Positions 38,665 to 50,222 of a DNA stretch of 64,000 nt are shown here, piece by piece. Position numbers and translations under genes: made by a program. The notes under the pieces are model-generated. The model was given only the letters and a program-made list of their open reading frames with translations, searched no databases and was not told the DNA's origin. The number at the start of each line of letters is the position of its first letter. Position 1 is the stretch's first letter. Origin of the DNA: Selaginella moellendorffii. Its lineage: Eukaryota > Streptophyta > Lycopodiopsida > Selaginellales > Selaginellaceae. The DNA lies in the NCBI RefSeq assembly GCF_000143415.4, contig NW_003314294.1, forward strand, positions 1,490,014 to 1,554,013, written 5' to 3'.

Positions 38665-41162
38665 CTTCATATTAGATCCTGAAGGTGGATGAAGAGAAAT
38701 GTGAGTGCAATATAGATATCTGAAGATATGGTCTTTGTGATCAAACCTTGGATGTTCATTTTGCATTTTTGTGAATATTGGTGTTGAATGTCAGAAGTAT
38801 GAGCAAAAAGATGTTTGATGCTTAAGCATATTGTTGGATTATAAGAATTTGTGTTGAGGTGAACCTATGTGAAGTAATAGGTAGGAGGAAGTTGGTTGAG
38901 TCTTAAAAGTTTGCATTCCTAAATTGAGAGTCATTCTTTCTCTAGGATGAAAAAATTTCCACAAATTTTCTTAGACTTTTCCAAAAGTTGATCTATTGAT
39001 CACTTTGCTCGGAAACCATTCCGTTTTCGTAAGCCAGTACAAACTAATGAAAGGGTTGGAGTTGGCTTCGGTTGGTTTAAACCCTAATAGGTAATTTGTA
39101 TGATGCAACCCGAAAGGGATGCTGACTTTTAGGGCTAAAGCAATTGAGTTGAATAGAGTCTGGAGTTAGCGTAGAAAAGTGGCCGTTGCGCTTTTCTAAG
39201 AAAGGTGACCCTTGTGCTTTTCTTCTATAGCGTTCTGCTTGGTAGGTTGCACTTTGCATTTCATTAGACTCTATGAGAGTAGTGAACCCTCACTTATCTT
39301 GACTTAGTCTTGGTAACCCTGCGCCTTGGCTGAGGATAGTGATGTTGAGATGTTAGTACCTGTATTATAGCTTTGTCTATGAGGAGGTTGTGTACCAATA
39401 TGAGTCCATCTCATAGTCTTCACTTTAGTTTCAACTAAGTGTTGATCATGTTTAGCTAGCCTCTTCAAGGCATGCTTAGAGCTAATGGCTAAATGCATTA
39501 GTGAGCTTATTGCGGTTGAGTTGGATTCACATGGTCATTTAATTTATGCTTATCTATGAATCTTTATCTCATGCTTGGGATATTATGTTCATGTTAGCCA
39601 AGCATATAACTCAATGGCACGAGTTTAGTGTTTGGTTCTTGTGAAGGCAAGTCGAAGAATGATTGTTAGTTGTTTTGCGACTAGTGATTGCTTGTAGATT
39701 TCGTCAAGGATTGTTAACACTTGCTTCACTTGATGAAGATTTAGCAATGATGGGCTTGCTTTACCGGATGGTGTTTCAAAGGATCATGTTGTTAAACTTA
39801 CATGGGTTTTCCATGTTAGTGTGTCAACTCTACCTTTGTCAATATCATTTGGTTGTATTTAGTTCGTAGTGTTGAATTTCATTGAGTCTTGGATGTGGTG
39901 AATCACTCCTTGATGTAGTGTTATCTGTAGCTGAGTATTGTTGAAGGATTAATCTTGGATACTGACTAAAGTATCTTTAACTTTGGTTAGCTTAGTTGCT
40001 AAAAAGCTTTGAGTGGTGATTCACTTTTGCTTTCTTCTAACTTTGTTATGTTGCTGATGGTATTGAAGTGATGCCTTGTTATTAACATTATTGATGTTGA
40101 GATTTGAGTGAAATGAGATCTCTCTCTGTATGATTAATATTGAGTTTCATTAGTCTCGATGCCAATAGTGTTGATACTTGGGCCGTAACTTTGTGTTGTT
40201 AACATTCGTGCATTTGCTAGTTAGCAATTATATTAACATTTAAATGAATTGAGTGGCAAGTTAAGTTAATTGTGTTCTAGACGAGATTGTTTAATAGGGG
40301 TTGAGGTTTAAGCTTTTCCTTGAAAAGTGATTCAATCATGGACTATGCTACCTTTACGAGATGAACAGTTAGTGATTAATATTGGAATGTTTGAATCTTT
40401 ATTGGATTTGAGTTGGGATATATCAATCATTGATAATTTTTCTTGTGCTTGTTATGAAATGAATTACGTTTTGCTATAGATAGATTTATAGAGGATCAAT
40501 TAAATAATCACTTGTTGAGCATAACTTTATTGTGTTTAGCTTTTGGATTGATGCAGACATGCTCTCCATTAGCTTTGCATTATGAAGTTTAGCTTATGGA
40601 TGTGTTGAGAAGGATATTATAGGTTGTACCATGATTTTTTCTTTAGGATTGAAGTTAGTTTATGCAAAACTTGTGATTATTCTTAGGCAAAACTTGGCTA
40701 TAAGCTTTTTAAAGCTTTTGGTTCTTTGAGTTTTATGCTCATTGTTTTATGTGTTAGAAGTTGTTGGGAAGGCATTTTAGCTTACTAGCTTCGATGTTGA
40801 AGTTGGCTTTTGCATCTAACAATCATTGGTGATGATTAACTATCATTTAGAGTAATTAATCATCCTTGTCGAAGGTTTTGTTTGATTGTTGTTGATATAG
40901 AATGATTTGCTATTCTTCGAGATTGTGGACTCCTTTTTTGACAATGATTATGCATCTCTCTATTGATGGGATGATTCATAGTCTTTAATGATAATTAGTT
41001 GTTCTCTTTGATGGCTTTTGGCTTTTCACAATATCATATGTTCTTTATGGTTTGCTCTGATCAAGTCATTGTGATTATTATAATGTGATAGTGAGTAATG
41101 TGTTTACAAAGTTGATTGGTTAAGCAATGATCAACCCTAAAGTGGTTGATGGTAAAGCTAGT
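38665..41162. repeat. AT-rich non-coding dispersed repeat, copy 2, with left arm of a large inverted repeat
   Basis: 38936-40500 recurs in reverse complement at 43009-44587. 39850-40960 is a direct relative of 36850-37560. The 68-residue frame at 39663-39869 has a relative in the inverted copy (43638-43838), but only because the DNA is shared; it has no recognised domain. Confidence 0.65.
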
Positions 41163-42861
41163 TGTGAGACACAAAATCCCTAGGCCCCAAAGTGGAGCCA
41201 AAAGGGTGCCACGTGGTAATGGCTGAAGCGAAAGCCAAACAAGCGTAACACGTTTGGATTAAAAGCTCCGACTTAAAAGGTCAAGAGCGGGAGTGGAACT
41301 CCCAACGAAGTGCTCGAGGAACAAGCACGAAGCAAGCAATAAGTGAGTCCCTAGAAAAGGGACCCAAGATGGACCTAAGATGGAGTCCGAGATGAAGTCC
41401 GAGATGGACCCGAGATGGAGTCCGAGATGGACCCAAGATGGATCCGAGATAGAGTCCGAGATGGACCCAAGATGAAGTCTAAGATGGACCCGGTTTAGAT
41501 GGAGTCCGAGATGGACCCAAAATGGAGTCTGAGATGGAGTCCGAAATGGACCCGAGATGGAGTTTGAGATGGACCCGAGATGGAGTCCGAGATGGAGTCC
41601 GAGATGGACCCAAGATGGAGTTCGAGATGGACCCCAGATGGAGTTCAAGATGGACCCAAGATGGAGTCTGAGATGGAGTTCAAGATGGACCCAAGATGGA
41701 GTCTGAGATGGAGCCCGAGATGGGCCCGAGACGGAGTCCGAGATGGAACCAAGACCGAGATTGAGTTCGAGTCCGAAACCGAGACCGAGACCAAATCCGA
41801 GTTTGGAACCAGGACCGAGACTGAGTCCGAACACTAATACAGGCTGTTGGGTGAAAGCCCAAAAAGATCGTCCCCCGGGAGGGGCTGCAGGGGGTTCCAA
41901 AAGTATAATAGGGAGAGTGTGGGGCTTGGAGCCTAATGGAGCCAGTTTGGCTAGAAAAGGCTAGTTTGGCCTAAGAAGGCTGTACCCAAGTGTTGGGTGA
42001 TGAGCTGACCACTAGAAAGTCCAAGACTAGAGTGAATATGGACCGACAAGCGGGGTATCTTGGTGAAGTGTTCAAGAGCTGGCTCTAGTTCCCCTGGGAG
42101 ATTGAATGGTCGATGTTCCCAGTCCAAGTGTGGGTGGCACTATTTACTTGGATACCTAGTGTGGCTCAACGGAACCTCACTCTAAGACCATGGCTAGAGC
42201 ACCCAAAGGTGATAGGTGGGAAGAGTACCCAGGAGGCTTGTGTAAGGCCATGGTGTTCCAAAATGTTGTCCCAAAGTCCCAAACTGTAGAAAGGAAGAGG
42301 AGCAATCCTCTGGTGTGGTGACCAAGGATGCGGTCCTGTGGTGAGGAAGTCCCAACCCAAAGGATAGTGGGATTTAGTGATCAAGCTTGTGGGCCTTGTC
42401 CCAACAGCAGTGTTGGCAAACACAGATATGGACAGAAAAGGGACTTGGTGGGGACTATAAAAGGGATATTGGGGAAGGCTGTTCCCCATGTATGCGGATA
42501 CCCTAAACCCTAAAGATGCTAAGAAGTGGATTTGGGATTACCACTCATGGACGGATGACCCAGTCTTTGAAAAATGGGATTGTGATGCTGGTGGTGTTGG
42601 ACCACGGGTGTGACTAAGGTGAATGGGCATGGCCTTAGCATAATGGGCTGGTATGTCGGTGGTACCTTGGGGTGTCGTTCATAGGATCGGACATGTGGAG
42701 CACTTAGACCAAGTGCAAAGGTTAAGTGGCATGAATGCCATCCTCAGGACTGGCAAGCCCCAAGTCCTAAATTGGATTTATGGAGGTTATGAAGGAGACT
42801 CTTCCAAGTGGTCAGAAGTATGGTTAAGTGACTAAAGTACAATGGAAAAATTAGTCACTTA
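41163..42861 (+). mobile_element. LTR-B with primer-binding site, element truncated
   Basis: It starts TGTGAGACACAAAA, ends AGTCACTTAGA and is followed by ATTTGGTATCGGAG, a tRNA-iMet-type primer-binding site. It is therefore a 5' LTR of about 1.7 kb. Only about 140 bp of internal sequence follows before the inverted repeat arm begins at 43009. It contains a long tandem array of GAGATGGACCCGAGATGGAGTCC-like units, in 12-bp steps (about 41370-41760), and the shared LTR core (CTAATACAGG, GGTGAAAGCCC, GGGGGTTCCAAAAGTATAA at 41833-41910). The long frames on both strands are products of the array. Confidence 0.8.
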
Positions 42862-43008
42862 GAATTTGGTATCGGAGTTGTTCCTTAATCTGACTCTTAT
42901 TAGTGGCCAAATATATCACCACTTGTGTTGGAATTGGAAAGTCCTGAGTATGGACCTATCTTTAAGGAGTAGTATGTTGAGAGGACATGGCTCCCCACTC
43001 CAGTTCAA

Positions 43009-44587
43009 CGATCCTCCATGAATCCATCTATAGCAACACATAATTTACTTCATAACAAGCACAAGAAGAATCATTAATGATTGATATATTCCAACTCAAA
43101 CCCAATAAGGATTCAAACATTCTAATATTGATCACTAACTCTTCCACTTGTAAAGTTAGTATAGTCCACTACTGAATCACTTTTCAAGGAAAAGCCAAAG
43201 CTCAACCCTTACTAAATAATCTCTTCTAAAATGCAACTAACTCAAACTTGCCACTCAGCTCATTTGAACGCTCACATAGTTGCTAACTAGCAAATACACG
43301 AATGCCAATAACATAAAGCTATAGCCAAATCATCAACACTATCATCATCGAGACTAATAAAACTCGACATCAATCTTTTGAAGAGACCTCTCATTTCACT
43401 TAAAACTCAACATCAACAATATCAATGACAAGGCATCACTTCAATGCCATCAACACCATAACAAAGCTAGAAGAAAGCACAAGTCAATCACCACTCAAAA
43501 CTCCCTAGCAATTAAGCTAACCAAGGTCGAAGATACTTTACTTAGTATCCGAGACCAATCCTTCAACAAAACTTAGTTACAGATAACACTTCCTTAAGGA
43601 ATGAATCACCACATCCAAGACTCCATGAAATCCAACACTACAAACTAAACGTATCCAAATGATATTGATAGAGGTAGAGTCCACATGCCAACATGGAAAA
43701 CCCATATAAGTTTAACGACATGATCCTCTGCAACACCATCCGGTAAAGTAAATCCATCACTGATAAATCTTCATCAAGTGAAGCAAGTGTCAATAGTCCT
43801 TGACAAAGTTTACAAGTAATCATTAGTTTGCAAAGCAACTAATAATCACTTTTCAACTTGCCTTCACAAAACCCAAACACTAAACTCATGCCATTGAGTT
43901 ATATATACTTGTCCAACATGAACATAATATCCCAAGCATGAGATAAAGGTTCATAGACAAGCATAAACTAAATGACCACTCGATTCCAACTCAACCGCAA
44001 TAAACTCACTAATGCATTTAACCAATAGCTCTAAGCATGTCTTGAAAAGGCTAGCTATGCATGATCAACACTCAGTCAAAACTAAAGAGAAGACCATAAG
44101 ATGAACTCATATTAGTACATAACCTCCTTATAGACAAAGCTATAGTATAGGTATCAACATTTCAACCACAAACAACTAAGTTAGACATCACTATCCTCAA
44201 CCAAAGTGCAAAGCTTCAAGATCAGTGAGAGCTTACTACTCTCATAGAGTCTAATGAAATGCAAAGTGCAACATACCACCAAGCATAACGCTACAGAAAA
44301 AAAGCACAAGGGTTACCCTTCTTAAAAAAGTGCAACAACCATTTTTCTACACCAACTCCAGACTTTATCCAACTCAATTGCTTTAGCCCCAAAAGCTAGC
44401 ATCCCTTTCCGGTTGCATTATACAAACTACCTACTAAAGTGTAAGCTAACTAAAGTCAACTTTAACCACCTTCACTAGTTTGTATTAACTTACGAAAACG
44501 GAATGGTTTTCGGGCAAAGTGATCAACAAATCAGCCATTGGAAAAGTCTAAAAAAATTTGTGGAAAAAATTTCCATCTTAGAGAAAG
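43009..44587. repeat. Right arm of the large inverted repeat
   Basis: Reverse complement of 38936-40500, with the same block order (for example GATACTTTACTTAGTATCCG here against CGGATACTAAGTAAAGTATC there). Arms are about 1.57 kb, separated by about 2.5 kb that includes the LTR-B. It is diverged by many single-base changes. No gene was seen. Confidence 0.75.
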
Positions 44588-44599
44588 AGACCTAACGTT

Positions 44600-45090
44600 T
44601 AGTCTGTAGTGTTGCTTAGAGAACAGAACAAAATGCATTTGGGTTTGAACATCTATTGGGTTTGAGATATCAATAGGATGTTACTGGCACTTGCTTAAAC
44701 AACTCTGGTTCTTTGGTATTATTGACCGGGATCTATTCAGATTGGCTAAGTGCAATAATTGGCATGAATGAATGTTTATTAGTCTTATTTTATTCATTCT
44801 ATTCTGTCGATTGTTGCTTGAGTTCATTTTGACAGGTTGGGATGTTATTTCCTTTGGGTGATACATTTGCAAGCATTGTGCTTGTTAGTCAATGATACTT
44901 TGTGTTCTTTGAGTTATCTTTCGTAAATTGTTTGGCATTCTATCTGCAATATTTGATAATTAAGTTTTATCATTGAGTTTTCTTGATGATACGTTGACTA
45001 TTGAATTTTGTTGGATAGTGAATCCTATCTTTTCCAATCATGCTGATCTTGGTGGTTCCTGTACTATAATACTGATTTATCAAATACCAT
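44600..45090. repeat. AT-rich dispersed repeat, copy 3
   Basis: 44650-45080 matches 37700-38110 in the same orientation (ATCTATTCAGATTGGCTAAG, then GATGTTATTTCCTTT). Non-coding. Confidence 0.65.
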
Positions 45091-45099
45091 CTATTGATC

Positions 45100-45990
45100 T
45101 TTGATTTTGGGCCAGTATAGGTAGATTGGCTTTAGCACTTCATGTGCATGGTGAAATCTTTAGTTATGGGGTAGCTACTGTCGACTGGTCACATCACCTG
45201 CCTCTCTGTCGATATTCCTTTTGTCATTTAAAAAGGGCATGACCGTGTAAACAACTCTAACTACCTATTTACAGTACTCTATTTAAACCTTACCGACAAG
45301 TTTGGTTTCTTTGCTCAGGAGGGTTGGAACCTCTGGCTTTTCTCTCTATATCCCTACAGGCAGGGGCGTATCACACTTTTGCAAGCTGGGTGACACCCAG
45401 AGTAGCAAGGGTGGCTAACTCCATTGGTCATTTCCTTGTTGACAACGGCCGGAAGGTGTCTGAGCTAGTAGTGCATCCATGTTAGATAAAGAGGTTATCT
45501 TCTAACTCATTTAAGTTAGTGCATTTCTCACATAGTGTGATCACCGTGAACTTTTTCTGGAGTTGTTACCTTGCCAGTGGTCTAAAATCGAGTATACATC
45601 AACGAGGATGTCGATCTTCCCTAGGGGGGGAGAGTGTCGCGAATGTGACTTCGGGTATCGAAAGTTACCTGTCGGTTAGTCTTTTCGGATATTCTTTCCT
45701 TATTGCCATGACGGCAGGAGGTCGGTATTGCTGGACTCGTTATCAATCTCTGTCTAAACTAGTTGAGAAACTGGTCTTCACGTGTGCACTTGACCAAATG
45801 AGTATAAGGACAGAATTCCTAAGTGCTATTAGTCAAGCATACTTGACCTAGTTAGAGAAACTCATTCGTTTGCTTGCACTTATTAGTGTTAGGAACCCCC
45901 ACGCTTAGTCCCTCAATATCGCTAAATGATAACTTACCGTGTTTGCCAAACACCCTCACTGTCATACCCTTTGTGTTAGTCTCATTTCAG
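45100..45990 (+). mobile_element. Second family-A 3' end: internal tail plus truncated 3' LTR
   Basis: 45100-45634 parallels 35340-35858 (GTGTAAACAA, TTTGCTCAGG, CTATATCCCTA, GGCTAACTCC). A G-rich polypurine tract (TAGGGGGGGAGAG) precedes the LTR start TGTCGCGAATGTGAC at 45635. The LTR breaks off near 45990, where a different gypsy lineage begins. The open frame at 45519-45851 lies across this junction and is not a gene. Confidence 0.8.
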
Positions 45991-46079
45991 TCCTAAATGC
46001 TAAATGAAGACAAATATAACAAAAACTACCATACAAAAAACAAGACTAGCGATACAACCAAAACAACTACAAACTACAG

Positions 46080-47560
46080 AATATCACTTAGATATATAAG
46101 ATGAAGTAGCTCTCATCACTGAAAATCAAGAATTCAAACTTCATGTAAATATTAATGAAGACATTGAAGAATTAAATCTAGGGGTTCTCTCAAATCCATA
46201 AAACGTCTTAATAGCTACACAACTCAACAAACCTTTTAGATTTGATGCTACTATCCTCCTTACTAAATATAAAGATATCTTTGTTTGGTCATATAAAGAC
46301 CTCAAAGGTATACCACCTAATTTATATACACATCGGATTGAATTACTTCTAGGCATTTGACACATTAAATAAATTGCTTACCGGATGAATCCCACATTCA
46401 CTAAAAAAGTAAAAGCTGAAATCAACAAACTCTTTGAAGAAATATTTATATATCCAATACAAATGCCCAATGGCTGTCACCTTTAGTCATTGTACCCAAG
46501 AAAAATGGGAAATTATGCATCTGTGTGAACTATAAGAAGTTAAATGATGCCACTACAAAAGATGCCTTTCCCATCCCATTTTCAAATAAAATACTGAATG
46601 CCGTAGCAAGTCATTAGATGTACTCATTTTTTGACGGTTTTTCAAGCTACAATAAAGTACACATAGCTGTCGAAGATCAACATAAAACAGCTTTCATAAG
46701 TCCTTGGGGAGCATATGCATACATGCAAATGCCATTTGGATTAACCAATGCCCCATTTACTTTTCAACGGATCATTACCGATACTTTCCAAGATTATCTC
46801 ACAGATTTCATGCAAGCCTTTATGGATGACTTTTGTGTCTTTGGACCTAAAAACAAACACCTTGAATATCTTAAGAAATGTTTTATCAAATGCAAACAAA
46901 ACCAAGTTGCTTTTAATCCTGAAAAATGTACTTTCTTTGTTAAATCAGGAATACTACTTGGCCACATGTTTCCACCCAAGGCATTCAAATCAATAAAGCT
47001 AAAACTGATGTCATTATGAAAATGCAACCACCTCATGATCTCAAAAGTTTGCGAAGTTTTCTGGGCAAGATGGGTCACCATAGAAGATTTATTAAGGACT
47101 ATGCCAAAGTCACTAAACCCTTAACTGATTTACTCAAGAAAAACAAATTCTATCACTAGACTCAAGAATGTCAGCAAGCATTCTTGTTACTCAAAGATAA
47201 ACTTATACAAGCACTAATTCTTGTCCAACCAATCTAGACTCAAGAATTTCTCATACAAATTGATGCTTCTAACTATGTGCTAGGAGCAATTCTTTGCTAA
47301 AGAAAAGACGATCATTATAATCACCCTATATATTATGCAAGTCGACGACTTTCTCCACCAGAAATGAATTATACAACTACAGAGAAAGAAGCCTTAGGCA
47401 TGATATAAATTCCGACACTATTTACTTTCCAACAAAGTCAAAATATGTTAATCATCAAACATTGATTCATCTACTCAACAAACCCATCTTTAACATATGA
47501 ATAGCAAGATGGTTTTTGTTATTACAAGAATTAAATTTTGAAATAGTTCACAAACTTGGC
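46080..47560 (+). pseudogene. Gypsy lineage D pol fragment (RT and RNase H), inactivated
   Basis: Upstream part: LIATQLNKPFRF ... KYKDIFVWSYKDLKGIPP, then AYRMNP. RT: VPKKNGKLCICVNYKKLN (46495-46545), SFFDGFSSYNKVHIAVEDQ and MPFGLTNAPFTFQRI (46618-46780), with MDDFCVF where YxDD is expected. RNase H: ASNYVLGAILC (47265), TTTEKEALGMI (47375). This YKDLKGIPP / FLDGFSGYN type differs from the chromoviruses A and C. Stops (46350, 46614) and a frame change near 47010 disable it. A related fragment lies at 60.0-61.75 kb. Confidence 0.8.
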
Positions 47561-47978
47561 AAATAACATGAACAAGCTGATCATCTTAACAGAATTACAA
47601 CCGGGGAAAATATACAAGACCCCAACGATGACTTACCTAATTCACCTCTTTTTAAAATTACCACCCACGATACACTTTAAGAAATCTTTAATTGTTTCCA
47701 TCCTGAGTCTTGAAGATCTTCATCGAAAGAAGTGGAAGCCACTCTTTGTTCTTCTCCAGCCTCAATTCTGCTTCAAACTCTTCATGCGGTGCTTCAGCTT
47801 CTTCACATTTGCTATTGTCTCTCTCCCCGCTAACAGACAGGATGAATTACATTGTCAACCTGAGATAGCTAGATGATTTCTTGAAGCTCAACATAAGCTT
47901 GTGCAGATCCGCTTTGTTTACCCTCCTAACAATTTCATTAGGCAAAAGCCTGCATACTGGGACGTCTGGTGGCGCGAA
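47561..47978. other. Spacer between gypsy-D and the next frame
   Basis: It contains the probable decayed end of the RNase H region and nothing that I can assign. Confidence 0.4.
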
Positions 47979-48506
47979 CTAAGATCCTAGCAAGTAGGTC
48001 CGTGCTGGTTTCAAAATGCAAGCTTGCAGGATTACTGTAGACGTCCGCTTCCTGCTGAGGCTCAACTTGTTTAGCTTTCTCTCTCCACCTTTTTGATTCG
48101 TCACCACCTTTATCTGTTTTCTTCTTGGCACGCTTCTTAGATCCTCCGGCCTCTGTTCCTTATCTATCAGAATCACCTCGTCATGCGCCTGGGTGCCTGA
48201 GAATTGAAATGCCTGCATTGTGTCCAAACCAGCTTCGGGTTGCTTGGCATTCACGTCCTCAACCAGTGTGACATTTTCGTCCAACTCATTTGGCAGCTCT
48301 GGCAAGTCATCAATCTGTTCCTCCAGTCCCCTTACAACAACCTTGTTAACAACCTTCACCGTCTCAAGATTTTGCTGAGAATTGTTTATTCCGCTCATCG
48401 CTCTGCACTTGGGGACAACAGACTTTACAAAAGCCTGTGCTTCAGCTTCACGTTGTGTGGATGGTTGCAAATTCTTTGACTTCAATCTAGCTGAACTTCT
48501 TCGCAT
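47979..48506 (-). CDS. Hypothetical basic/acidic protein, probably first exon
   Basis: The ATG at 48504-48506 starts MRRSSARLKSKNLQPST. The frame continues 175 residues with an acidic middle (EEQIDDLPELPNELDENVTLVEDV) and a Lys/Arg-rich end (RRKQIKVVTNQKGGERKLNKLSLSRKR), and stops after YLLGS. No recognised domain. The charge pattern suggests a nuclear protein. A donor-like AG|GTACGTG is not evident, so whether the gene continues leftward is unclear. The neighbouring hairpin pair lies upstream. Confidence 0.4.
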   Translation of the reverse strand: MRRSSARLKSKNLQPSTQREAEAQAFVKSVVPKCRAMSGINNSQQNLETVKVVNKVVVRGLEEQIDDLPELPNELDENVTLVEDVNAKQPEAGLDTMQAFQFSGTQAHDEVILIDKEQRPEDLRSVPRRKQIKVVTNQKGGERKLNKLSLSRKRTSTVILQACILKPARTYLLGS

Positions 48507-48677
48507 TCTGTAATAAAAAAATGTTAATCACTTATATGAAATGATTAAAAGAAAGATTGAAATGAGTCTTCGGGCTAATAAAGCCACCGTCTGGCTGTGA
48601 GGTCACCAGCTTCAATAGATGGTGGAATTAAGGTTTGCCATTGGGGGCATACTCTGAGTTGAAGCACTCCCACCATA
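48507..48677. other. Upstream region of the 47979-48506 frame
   Basis: AT-rich near the ATG, then GC-richer DNA leading into the 91-bp tandem unit (GCCATTGGGGGCATA at about 48636). Confidence 0.3.
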
Positions 48678-48721
48678 CCCACCGACTGCATGGGAGGATG
48701 CCGACCTCCCAAGTAGGTGGG
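48678..48721. repeat. Nested hairpin, copy 1
   Basis: 44 nt: outer stem CCCACCGACT against AGTAGGTGGG (one mismatch), inner stem GGGAGG against CCTCCC, loop ATGCCGA. It is part of a diverged tandem duplication with a 91-bp period. Confidence 0.85.
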
Positions 48722-48768
48722 TTTTGCCCCCATTGGGGGCATATACTGGGGACACGAGCAGTGTACAT

Positions 48769-48812
48769 CCCACCGACTACATAGGAGGATGCCGACCTCC
48801 TAAGTCGGTGGG
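48769..48812. repeat. Nested hairpin, copy 2 with compensatory change
   Basis: 44 nt: outer stem CCCACCGACT against AGTCGGTGGG (perfect), inner stem AGGAGG against CCTCCT, same loop ATGCCGA. Relative to copy 1 the first inner pair is A-T in place of G-C, with both sides changed. Flanking sequence between the copies is much less conserved. Confidence 0.85.
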
Positions 48813-49134
48813 ACGGAAATCATTCCTGAGTCACTGCTGACTGAAGGAGTTGGTGATATCAATTCCAGTCGGTGGGAGGAGAAGGTGAGGCTGAAAAAGA
48901 TTAAGGGATCTGAGAGGGAGGAAAGGCTAAGTGTGGGCTGATGGAGGTTTGAGGATATGAGGCTGACAGTGCTTCATGGATCTGACTCATAAATTTGTAA
49001 GTTGAAGGACGCGAGGCACGGCCTTGACATATCTTCTGCTGGAGGGGCGGCGACCATGAGGCGGAATGCAGAGGAAGTCCATGATGCTGATCTCACCTCT
49101 TGCGCTTCAAACAAGCTCCTCGCTCTGAACAACC

Positions 49135-49432
49135 GACATTTCACTGGACCTTATCTCAATGTTAAAAGAATGTTAAATGCAAAACTACATCAGAGTCAAT
49201 ATTTAAAAATATTATTCTATTAGAAATAAAATTATACTAGTTGAGTTTACAATTACTATAAACTACTAAACTCCATAAAGTTTACCAAGCAAAGATAACA
49301 TAGCAATATTTAATAATTGATATATTTGTATTTCTAGTAGAATAATATTTTAAAATATTGACTCCAATGTAGTATTACATTTAACATTCTTTTAATATTG
49401 GGGTTTCTTGAGATAGGGTCCAATGAAATGTC
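49135..49432. mobile_element. MITE-like element with long terminal inverted repeats (about 298 bp)
   Basis: The left end GACATTTCACTGGACC-TATCTCAA continues with TTAAAAGAATGTTAAATG, CTACAT, GAGTCAATATTT and TATTATTCTA-TAGAAATA. The right end gives the same order in reverse complement. The TIRs are about 95 bp with a few mismatches and small indels around an AT-rich centre of about 100 bp. No coding capacity. I could not identify a target duplication with confidence (flanks AACAACC and AGATTTT). Confidence 0.8.
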
Positions 49433-49670
49433 AGATTTTTAAAAAACAAATTTGTAAATGATGATTTTTAAATTGTAACGGATAGATTAACAAATTCTAA
49501 GAAAGGGAATACGGGACATTAATGGTGGGCAATCAGTAAGATGCCGTGCTGGAATGTGTGTTTTGCATTATTGCACGTTGCATCTTGCATGAAACATTAA
49601 ACATTCACATTGCACGGAATAAACATTTCTGTTACATTAGTCCGAAATTCTTGTGGTTCTGGAAGAGGAC

Positions 49671-49982
49671 ATGGCCACAATCTGCCAAAGAATGTTGAGT
49701 AAGTATCTTAAAGAAGATGAAGATGGATTTGTTTTTGTTTTTGACAATGATTTGCGCGTGGAATTATCAGTTTCTTCGTCTAAGGATTATAAGTTGTTGC
49801 AAATGATAGAACGTGATGGAGTGGGATGGAAGGAGGAGATTTTGTCATCTGCTTTGCAATGGTCTGGAGAGGCAAATTTTACAAATTGGTTTCATCGCTG
49901 GGACCATTCTTTCGTCTTGTTTGCTCTGCCAGACGAAATTGATCGGTTGTCTTACTTGAGAAGCTGGTCAGATGCCACATAG
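49671..49982 (+). CDS. Hypothetical protein, possible first exon
   Basis: The ATG at 49671 opens MATICQRMLSKYLKEDEDGFVFVFDNDLRVELSVSS. The frame stays open 103 codons to TAG 49980-49982. The stop is followed by GGTGAGAAC, a plausible donor (CATAGG|GTGAGA or similar), so the gene may continue to 50208-50654. No family recognised. It looks like a globular alpha/beta domain with many aromatic residues (WFHRWDHSFVLF). Confidence 0.4.
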   Translation: MATICQRMLSKYLKEDEDGFVFVFDNDLRVELSVSSSKDYKLLQMIERDGVGWKEEILSSALQWSGEANFTNWFHRWDHSFVLFALPDEIDRLSYLRSWSDAT

Positions 49983-50222
49983 GGTGAGAACTCATTTGTT
50001 GTTCCACCCTGAATCTGGTAAAAAGAAGTTTCACAAAATTGTAAAAGGGATGTGATCTACGAACTGCCACCACTCACTGGACGCACAGGGAAGTACTTGG
50101 GAATGAATTATAAAGACAGCAGTCAGTATTGGTCACATGCGAGAACAACACATTGACAGGTTGAAGCAAGGGTGAGCAAAAGTAGCTGAATTGGTCATTT
50201 GTAATGTGTGAATACGAGTTGT

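Noticed and set aside
39663-39869. A conserved small protein also seen at 43638-43838
   Set aside because: Both lie in the arms of one inverted repeat; similarity is that of the DNA, and neither has recognisable features.
45519-45851. A 110-codon open frame
   Set aside because: It runs across the polypurine tract and LTR start of a family-A element, so it cannot be a real gene.
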